Source of the DNA: Hydractinia symbiolongicarpus
Lineage: Eukaryota > Cnidaria > Hydrozoa > Anthoathecata > Hydractiniidae
Assembly (NCBI RefSeq): GCF_029227915.1
Contig: NC_079879.1
Span: 23,326,501-23,390,500 of the forward strand
Direction: 5' to 3'
DNA length: 64,000 nucleotides
Shown piece by piece: positions 55,741-64,000 of the stretch; the stretch's first letter is position 1, and each line of letters begins with the position of its first letter. The notes beneath the pieces are model-generated. The model saw only the letters and a list, made by a program, of their open reading frames with translations, searched no databases and had not been told where the DNA came from. The translations under genes were made by a program, and so were the position numbers.

Positions 55741-57486
55741 ACAACAGTACCACCAAGAAGTGAAGGAGTTGTCTTAGATAAAAACTTGTTATAGCAATAA
55801 TGGACTTGTATATTTCGACATCTGTGACTTTGCATCCATATTCTAAAATTCATAACAACTATCGACTGCTGATCGAGTGGAAAGACTAGTGGAAATGTAC
55901 GTCTCTTTTTCTCATAACTTCTATAAATTCAGCATTATTTTAAAATATTAACAATAGACAGGTATCGCACGGTAGCTTTGTCACGCAGGATATGATATGA
56001 CAGAAAGTCAGAATACAAGTTTCTAGAATGCAATTTTAATTTGAAACTCGTGCGATGATTTTTTCAAAAGTCCTCTTTTTAGCAGAGTCCAGCTTTCAAC
56101 ACTTTACCTTATTTACAGAAATCCCTGTTTTGACTAAAACAAAAAGAGTTAACCAATCTGATTTAAGATTTGAAAAAAGCCCAATTTAAACTGCAAGTAT
56201 TATTAATCGTAGTTGCCAGAAAGAGTGTAAAAAATATTCAATGCTAGCCATGTCAAATTCTAAATTTGTTCCAAATTTTAGGATTGTTCGTGTTGCATAT
56301 TTTATTTGTGTTTTTTGTTGTTGTTGTTGTTGTTCTTTAGGAAAAGCTCGTCCAAACGCAAATTACAATTTGTGTAACAATACAAAAAAAATTCGCTTCA
56401 TAAATTAAATCTTACCTTGTGCATCAATACATCAATAACAATATTAGATCATATTTCAAAGATAGCTGTGCGAGTTTTCATTTTCTTAAAGAGAATATGA
56501 ATGCTCCATTATTTTTCTACTGACTAAGTGTCAAAAAATTATGAAAAAAAAAGAAATGAAAAGATTTAAAAACTATAACAATATATTAAAAGAGAAAAAC
56601 AAAGAAGTGTTAAAATATTGCTCGAAATTTTTTTGTCTTCGAAACAACAGTTTAGCCTGGATAAGAATTTTATAGAAAGACATTTTAACAAGTATTTTAA
56701 TCGTTACACCTTTTTTGACACGTTTTGTAAAAAGATAAAACGTAAACAAGTATACCGTTTATAAGAATGTTCAAACATCTGATGAGGCTTCATGTTCTTA
56801 TTTTATATTTATTAAGCTTATAATGCCAATGTAGCTAATTTATCAACATAGTTATACAAAACAAAGTGAAATCTAATCTTTCTAACATTATCACTTATGC
56901 CCTAAAATACATTTTCACTTCATACGTTGTATTTGTTGTAATTATTGTTTGTTAGAGTCCATCTATGATGTCTATTTTGCAGACCCGAATATGTGGAAAT
57001 CACAGCCAGATTTTTTAGATTATAATACATACTGATTACTATTAAGTTCTTCTTGTTCAAATTTATTGCTCACTGTTTACCGTCCTAGTAATGCGGTAAT
57101 TACCGATTGGCCGAACCACACATATCCTTTCAAACGCCCTTCTAAACGCTGCTAAACTTATTATTAGGGACGATTATTCGAATTCCTTCTTGCGTGGACA
57201 TATTCAAATAAAATTTTCATCTTACTTTTTTGAAATAAATAAAATTGAATGATAATAATTGGTACTGGAACTGCTAGAACTAACATTAGCAATCTATCAG
57301 AAGTCATGAAACTAACGTTAAACGGCTTGTTTTATATCATCCTCCTAAACTTGTAAAGGGCGTGTTAATTCAGCTGACCGAATTACTCCAAAGTCTTATT
57401 TACCGTAAAACGTTTTAAATTCAATATTTTTCAAATGACATTTCATTAACCCTCTTTCTATTAAAAACTGCCAGTGCAATAACAAC
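55741..57486. other. Non-coding stretch
   Basis: Only a (gtt)n microsatellite at about 56316-56334 stands out. Confidence 0.35.
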
Positions 57487-57585
57487 CTCGTCCCCAGTTT
57501 TTTCGCCATTTTGACGGGCGGCAAAATTACTTGTTTAGCCGTCAAGTAAGCGCTAGCGGCCCTGGCAAAAGCCCTGGGGGACGAG
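57487..57585. mobile_element. 99-bp palindromic MITE
   Basis: ctcgtccccag (57487-57497) and ctgggggacgag (57574-57585) are inverted copies with one extra base. Inner gacgg/ccgtc and ggccctgg segments also fold. Related to the fragment at 13905. Confidence 0.7.
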
Positions 57586-57599
57586 AAGGAGTGCAATAA

Positions 57600-59572
57600 G
57601 GCCAATTTTATGGACAGAAACGTTGGTTGATTAAGTTTAAACATAGCGTACAAATGTTGTAAGTAAACTTATAAATTTAAAATATATTCCAAAATTTAAG
57701 AATATGCACTAAGCTTAGATTTGGATAAATCAACCCTAATAAGGCCTTTGCTTTTTGAGACTCTTACCGGCTCTGAAAGGCTTAAGGGGGATGGTGGAGT
57801 GTGCAAGAGTTAACAAGAAACCTTTATAAAAGTAATTTTATAAATCACGAACTTTAAATTATATCGAGAGGTTAAGTCATTGTATTTAAAACTGCGAACA
57901 GCCTTGGTCTAAACCTTAGTATAAGAAAGGTACTGTCCAGAGTGTAAATTCTCTTAACGTTCTCTCACGTTCTCTCATAAATGTTCTTCCTTGTAGCGGC
58001 TTTTTCTCTGTAATAATAGCCGTATTTTGTTCAGAATGTTTGCGTGCAGCTTTTCTCGAAAAAAACCGTAAAATACCCGCAGAATTCGATTTTTACGACG
58101 AAGGAATATGAAACAATCTTGCAAGTCTGTTTTTCTTTACTCTTTTGTCTTCTAAAAGCTTTTTATTTTTGCTTACTTCTATTTTTTTATATGTTAAAAT
58201 AAACATAATGATATATAGATCTCACAAGTTTTAAGAATTTGGCTACTAAGGTAGATTTCGAGGATGTATCCTAAAAAGCCAGCTAGATAGCCTAATTATT
58301 AAGTTTGGTTTGACAGCTTTTGATCTTAGCCAGCATTAGTTCTATTCGTATTATTTTTACAAATTCTATTCTTACTAAGCTGCAACCTGGGCTATCTAGC
58401 TAGCTGTTAGCTACCTCTGGCTAAAAAATTGAAAGTAGCCAAAGAACACAGTTGGCTGAAACAAATTTTTTAATCTTTTTATGCTAAATGCAGGTTGGTA
58501 GCTAACGCATTTTACTGTAATATATACTTTAGCAGAAGTCTAAAGTTTATTGATTTAATAAAAGAACAGTCTCCATTAACCTTTGATACTTGGGTTAATT
58601 TGGTAACCACAGCCTGCACCGACAATTTTTCAAATTTCACCAGAACTTGTTATGCAAAATAAAGTACTAACTAACACTATTTAGCTAGACGGGGCTGAAA
58701 TTGCGATAAAGTTTTTTTGTAAGGGTACAAAGTTTACAACACTCACCCCGGTGTAACTATTACTTTTTAACTTTCACGGAAACTTGTTCCATAAAATAAA
58801 ACAATATTCACCGGTTGTTTTTGTTATAACAGGAAAACTTTTGTAAACTGTGTTTTTATTTTAACTGACGCTGTGAAAAAGGTTTTTCGGAAAAGCTTAT
58901 TACCCCTATACATATGTTGCTCCGCCTGAGACACTTCAAGAGTATTGTGGTGTGAATAAAAACGACACTTTTGTTTGGTCAAAGAAGCTCAGCTAAAAAC
59001 ACATTGGCGATTTGGTGGAAGGCACTTGGTACAAGAAATAATGTAGTTTGACTTGATCACAAAGACTTATCAGGTTTAAATATTTTTTCCTTTATAGCTA
59101 TAGCTATGCAAACTACCTTTTTCTGGTAGCTCTGTGTGCCAGACACAAAGCGAGCTACCAGAAGTTACAAGATTTCTGTACGGTAGCTAGCTAATGGTTT
59201 GCCAACTGAACTCAACTCTTAAATTGTAGCTAAAAACACATTTTTCTAAAATTTATTGGTTTTAATACCAATAGCTCAATAGCTAGCTACAGACTGACAG
59301 TTATACTAAACACAAGCACAAGGATCCCATGTATTCCGGCATCAAATCCCCCGAAGCACTTTATGAGGCTTTTGCGCGTATCGGCACATACTTTGTATAA
59401 TTGGAAAGCTCTGTAGATTTAACTGTACTTTTGGCGGCATAATATTTGATATAATCAACCAAAACATTAAGTTTGACAGACATAGTACTCGTGACACGTT
59501 GTGTTGCCAACAGTGCATCAGATTTATTAGTGTAATAAATGCTGACTGTCAAAAACTAGAAGACATTATGAC
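57600..59572. other. Non-coding stretch with dispersed repeats
   Basis: Contains the gtaataatagccgt repeat (about 57998), the tagctagc-type repeat (58385-58450) shared with 35513, and a hairpin at 59123-59161 (ctggtagctc / gagctaccag with an inner tgtgt / acaca pair). No gene supported. Confidence 0.4.
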
Positions 59573-61856
59573 AGCCGAACTGTGTTCCAACTTCCGTATA
59601 CCATAGCTCGGGACCCCTCGATCGCGGTAGATAAAAAATGGCAAAAAAGTAAAAATTAGAAGAAAAAAGTCTCAATCAAGGATGCCTGGTTTGAAAGTTA
59701 AGCCTTACTGAATTATTATCAAAGGAATGTAGAGCTAGGAAAGAAAACCGTTGGGTAAATGCACAGTTTCCCGATCTCCTGTTTCAATCAGGAAACTCTT
59801 CACATAAACAAGGTTCTTCTGTCTTCCCAATTTAACACAAAATTTTTACTGAAAAATGAGGCAGAAAATAATAATCAGATGCTGACAGAAAGGACTGAAT
59901 CCTAAGGTCAACACACAGTGCGCCCAATTGCAGCATCCCGCGTTGAGCTAGGTTTTCTCTGACTTATATGTACGAAAGTTAAACGGTATATTAAACTTCT
60001 TAACCCAAATTGTATTTAAAAAAGTTAACGACATTTCATTAATGCTTTTTTTTTATCAGTTTGTTCTTCTATTCTCTCTTTTTTAAATAAATATGGCTAA
60101 AAACGTTGCTCAGAAGACAACGGTAAAGTTTTTAATTTTTCTCTCCGATAAGTATAACGTTGACCTGGTTGTGTTTTATCGCGTAAGCATATCCCACTAA
60201 TTTAGTTGTAACTTAAAAATTGGTGTTGACATCCCAAACGAAAAAATATTGGTTTTATTTGATTCTTGTACTGCAACCATCAAGCAGTGATAAGCATAAT
60301 TCCGTCTGATTTTTGAATTTTCACTTGCTTTATAAAAGATTGTTGACATTTTTACATTCCACACTGATTAATTACATGGCAAGTCACTCTGTGATGTGGG
60401 TTGCTATTGATATACAATACTAAGTATGGTCTAATTAATTAATTGCAGATTTCTTTAATGTATGCAGTATGTATCAGAAATCCTCAATTTTCGATGTATT
60501 TTTTCTTCTTCAGAGCAGCCACCAATAGCATTTTTAAAAAATATTGTAAGGTAGAAAGTTCCGAATGCCTAAAAACTGAAGTATTCAGATGCTAATATAT
60601 TTGTTGCTAAACTAATCAAATATATATACTGATTCGTTCATTTTACTTGTTCTGAAGTGTTTATTCGAATCAGCAATTGTGCAACAAGATTAGTTTTTTA
60701 GATTAGTTTTAAGTATAAATGTATGACTACATGCAAGTCTAAATTATATTCAGATGAATTGTGTGTAATTTGAAAAAGTTATCGCTTAAAAAAACAGTTT
60801 ATGTATTATGATAGAGACTCAAACTTTAAGGAATATAAATATAATGTCCCTACACTCCTAATTTTTTAAAGTTTCTTTAGGATAAATTTCGGACCTTCCA
60901 GCGTATTGAAAACCTGGGTTTTCTAAGTATTTACATACGAACCTTTTTTCAGCGGTTTTTGAATAATCTGCAAAAGATTGTTTCCACAAATGCTCCGATC
61001 AGAAATGGTCTACGAGAATTTTACTGCTTTAACCCTGTTCGGTCCGGGGGAAGCGGATTCCGCCCCCCCCCCTGACGGTTTTTTTTTAATAAATCCTGAT
61101 TGCTTTCTTATATGGCTATGATACTTACTGAGTTTCAACATTTATCTATTAGACACCTGCATGCTAAATATTTAGGTCCCATACCATTCAGAGGCTTTGA
61201 TATTGGCCATTACTCGAAACTACCCATAAAATCTCTATGAAATCCTTATAATGGGGAAGATATTATAACTCCTGTTAGGATTATCCTTAGAACTTGAAAC
61301 TTGCAACACAACTTTGTTTCGTCAAGAAGAATCATTTTGAATAATTTTGACACGTGACTAATCCGATTTCCCGATTTTGTCGGTTTTACCCGAAAATCGG
61401 GAAAAACGGATTTTCGGTCAATTTTTGGCAATTTTTTATTCGATCCATGTAAAAACCAGAAGATATGTTAAAAACATTTTATTTATCTTTCAGAAACTTC
61501 AAAGAGAATGTAAAAATTCGCTCTAGAACAAAGGTAATTATATTTTAAGCAGATAGTGGCATTTTTAACAATTTTCAAGCTTCTGATGACGTCACAGAAA
61601 ATGTGCTGACGCAAGCAAGAATTTATTGCCGCCATTTTGTTCCTTTTATGACGTACTACAAGTGTGCCAAGTTTGATTCAATTTGAACAATCCTATGAAA
61701 AGTTATTGATGGGGGGGGGGGCGGAATCCGCCCCTCCCCCCCCCGGTCATAGTGTGTTCGAAAAAACCCGGACCGAATAGGGTTAAGACAATCCAAAAAA
61801 AAACTACGCGAAAATTGTCATTACGTATCACACAAAGACTGGTGTGATTTTTTTAA
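59573..61856 (+). repeat. Tandem duplication, unit 1 (with two extra segments)
   Basis: Starts agccgaactgtgttcca and is repeated head-to-tail from 61857. Relative to unit 2 it has an extra 669 bases or so (about 60129-60797, between two agttt sites) and the 750-bp TTAA insertion at 61033-61782. Long blocks are near-identical. Confidence 0.9.
61029..61786. mobile_element. 750-bp TTAA MITE with C/G-tract ends
   Basis: TTAA 61029-61032 and 61783-61786. Ends ccctgttcggtccggg and, inverted, ccctattcggtccggg. Just inside each end is a (g/a)gcggattccgcccc palindrome followed by runs of 10-12 C or G. The second duplication unit has the unoccupied site ctttaagacaatcc at 62646-62659. No ORF of note. 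The inside matches older copies at 41.5-42.9 kb. Confidence 0.88.
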
Positions 61857-62721
61857 AGCCGAACTGTGTTCCAGCTTCAGTATACCATGGCTTGGGACCC
61901 CTCAATCGCGGTAGATAAGAAATGGCAAAAAAGTAAAAACTAGAAGAAAAAAGTCTCAATCAGGGATGCCTGGTTTGAAAGTTAAGCCTTACTGAATTAT
62001 TATCAAAGGAGTGTAGAGCTAGGAAAGAAAACCGTTGGGTAAATGCAAACAGTTTCCCGATCTCCTGTTTCAACCAGGAAACTCTTCACATAAACAAGGT
62101 TCTTCTGTCCTCTCAATTTAACACAAAGGCTTTTACTGAAAAATGAGGCAGAAAAAAATAATCAGATGCTGACAGAAAGGACTGAATCCTAAGGTCAACA
62201 CACTGTGCGTCCAATTGCAGCATCCTGCGTTGAGCTAGGTTTTCTCTGACTTATATGTACGAAAGTTAAACGGTATATTAAACTTCTTAACCCAAATTGT
62301 ATTTAAAAAAGTTAACGACATTTCATTAATGCTTTTTTTTTTATCAGTGTGTTCTTCTATTCTCTCTTTTTCAAATAAATATGGCTAAAAACGTTGCTCA
62401 CAAGACAACGGTAAAATTTATGTATTATGATAGAGACTAAAACTTTTGAAGAATATAAATAATATCTCCCTACACTTCTAATTTTTTAAAGTTTCTCTGG
62501 GATAAATTTCGGACCTTCCAGCGTATTGAAAACCTGGGTTGTCTAAGTATTTACAGACGAACCTTTTTAGCGGTTTTTGCATAATCTGCAAAAGATTGTT
62601 GTCACAAAATGCTCTGATGAGAGATTGTCTACGAGAATTTCACTGCTTTAAGACAATCCAAAAAAAAGCTACAGGAAAAATGTAATCACGTATCACACAA
62701 AGACTGGTGTGACTTTTTTAA
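61857..62721 (+). repeat. Tandem duplication, unit 2
   Basis: Head-to-tail copy of unit 1, ending at gactggtgtgactttttta. The end of unit 1 (gactggtgtgattttttta, 61838-61856) abuts the start of unit 2 directly. Confidence 0.9.
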
Positions 62722-64000
62722 GTGAGGAACGTTAACAAATTAATATCTTCATTTCTATTAATCGCGAAAGTTTTCACCCTCGAAGAATTCTAATTTCGCA
62801 GAACCGTGAAAGGAATTATTTTTCAAGCCGGTGCGGATTGTTGTTGCTCATGAAAACAGTTATGGACCTCCCACTAGCAACAAAAACAACCAAAACACCA
62901 TTTATGGAGAATTTTATGGATTTGAGAAAAACATAAAATAAAATCTGGCTGAATTGGAGGTGTATTCTGACTATGAAGAAAATAATAACAATAAATCGAA
63001 GAATTCTAGCTTTAGGCCGAGCTTTGCTTGTTCTTATAAAAACGTAAATAAAGACATCAAGGCACAAAGTAGTAAAAATTTTAATATTACGTTTAGAAAC
63101 AACAGCAGCCAGCAAAAAAATAGGGTTGTCTTATAATAATAATAATGATAATAATAATAATAAAAAGAGATAAAAAATACATTAAAATTATTTATTTTTA
63201 GCTAAAATGTTTTTTAGATATTAAAATTCTTCATAACGTAGTAAACGTTCATCTGTTTGGGCAATAAAAGGAGTATATTGATAGTAATGGAAGAAAGGTT
63301 TGGTTATAGCAGTACATTACTGCAAATAGAAAACAAAAGGTTTAAATGGTATGACTACGATGAAATTCTAAATGACGCGTTTAATTGTTGAATAGGTGAA
63401 ACTTACATATTTTTGACCATAACTATCGCGTATTGCTCTCATAAACAAGTTCTTTAAGAAAGGCTGTCAATAATAAATCACGGATACTATAAAAACGCAT
63501 GAGTCAAACAGCATAATTAAAATTTGTTGTTGTTGTTGTCTTTTGTTGGTGATTGCATTTTATATAACCAACCATAAAAGCTTTTACGGATGAAATGTCT
63601 ACAAATTTTATAAACAGAGCTTCATATCTTGTGAAATATGCATAACGACGCCTTTTCATATTAGATATGAAATTAACACCCATTTCGTTTCTGCCCTTTC
63701 ACATAAATTATGCAAAATTATCTCACCCAAACGTATTTGCATACGTGGCGCGAAAATTCGTTTATGAATACCTTATCTGTGAAAACGTAAGTAAAATAAG
63801 TATCAGTAAAAAATAAGCAGTTAAAAAAATTTTAGTGAGTAAAACTATTTACTTGTGATTTGAATAGAACTTAGTCACTTTTACCCTACTTGCTACGGGT
63901 TATTTTGCCCTGTGTAACAGAGATGGGATAGGCGCGGTATTGCAGCCCTTAAACTCGAGGTCTGTAAATAGTTGTTCCATTGCACCTGGCACAATAGAGC
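62722..64000. other. Non-coding right edge of window
   Basis: (aat/aata)n microsatellite at 63134-63161 and (gtt)n near 63524. A 60- and a 99-codon frame around 62816-63136 are on opposite strands of the same A-rich DNA and were not called. Confidence 0.35.

Noticed and set aside
62816-63136. Opposite-strand ORFs near right edge
   Set aside because: Both read the same A/T-rich DNA; neither has a domain.

Overview
The window looks like nuclear DNA from a soft-bodied marine invertebrate, most likely a cnidarian; the species cannot be named from sequence alone. It is AT-rich and gene-poor, has short introns with GT/AG borders, and carries animal gene families (ADAM metalloprotease, class A GPCR, MFS transporter) among many transposons. 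That mix (KDZ transposase, Penelope-like RT, Polinton/Maverick, PIF1-helicase Helitron, P2X7-tail-like gene, many palindromic MITEs) is typical of cnidarian genomes. No bacterial operon, CRISPR array, rRNA or convincing free-standing tRNA gene was seen.

Layout. 1-3.0 kb: a tandem repeat, a foldback element and copy 1 of a long dispersed repeat. 3.8-9.5 kb: a multi-exon KDZ (Kyakuja-Dileera-Zisupton) transposase gene on + with an N-terminal cysteine cluster, HIDGN core and C-terminal protease-like domain; it has at least two in-frame stops and two frame breaks. 10.2-12.0 kb: a broken Penelope-like reverse transcriptase. 13.4-13.85 kb: part of an endonuclease/exonuclease/phosphatase domain (-). 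14.0-21.2 kb: a decayed, shortened Polinton with integrase (+) and, on -, a FtsK/HerA-type ATPase, small proteins and a protein-primed DNA polymerase B in about seven pieces. 21.8-24.14 kb: a Helitron remnant with PIF1 helicase. 24.38-28.36 kb: a 3978-bp element with inverted ends and TTAA on both sides, holding a three-exon gene for a domain like the cytoplasmic tail of P2X7 receptors. 29.2-30.6 kb: an intronless, mutated MFS transporter (-). 31.3-34.0 kb: copy 2 of the long dispersed repeat.

34-64 kb is host-like territory with two convincing genes, both on -: a two-exon ADAM protease (41325-38856) with TATA box and cAMP-response-element-type palindrome, and a two-exon amine-type GPCR (47454-44870). 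The rest is AT-rich sequence scattered with MITEs (PIF/Harbinger-type at 35.77 kb, pogo-type at 54.65 kb, GGGGCG foldback at 43.4 kb, others at 48.87 and 57.49 kb), two tRNA-derived SINE-like sequences (34.6 and 55.5 kb), and a head-to-tail duplication at 59.57-62.72 kb. One copy of that duplication carries a 750-bp TTAA insertion and the other keeps the empty site.

How it fits together: I see no operon-like cooperation. The left half is a nest of mobile elements of at least six classes, almost all dead by point mutation; the right half holds two apparently functional membrane or secreted signalling genes. The most unusual items are the P2X7-tail-like gene bounded by transposon ends, the KDZ gene with its extra C-terminal domain, a shared Helitron-type 3' end at four places, and the datable TTAA insertion.
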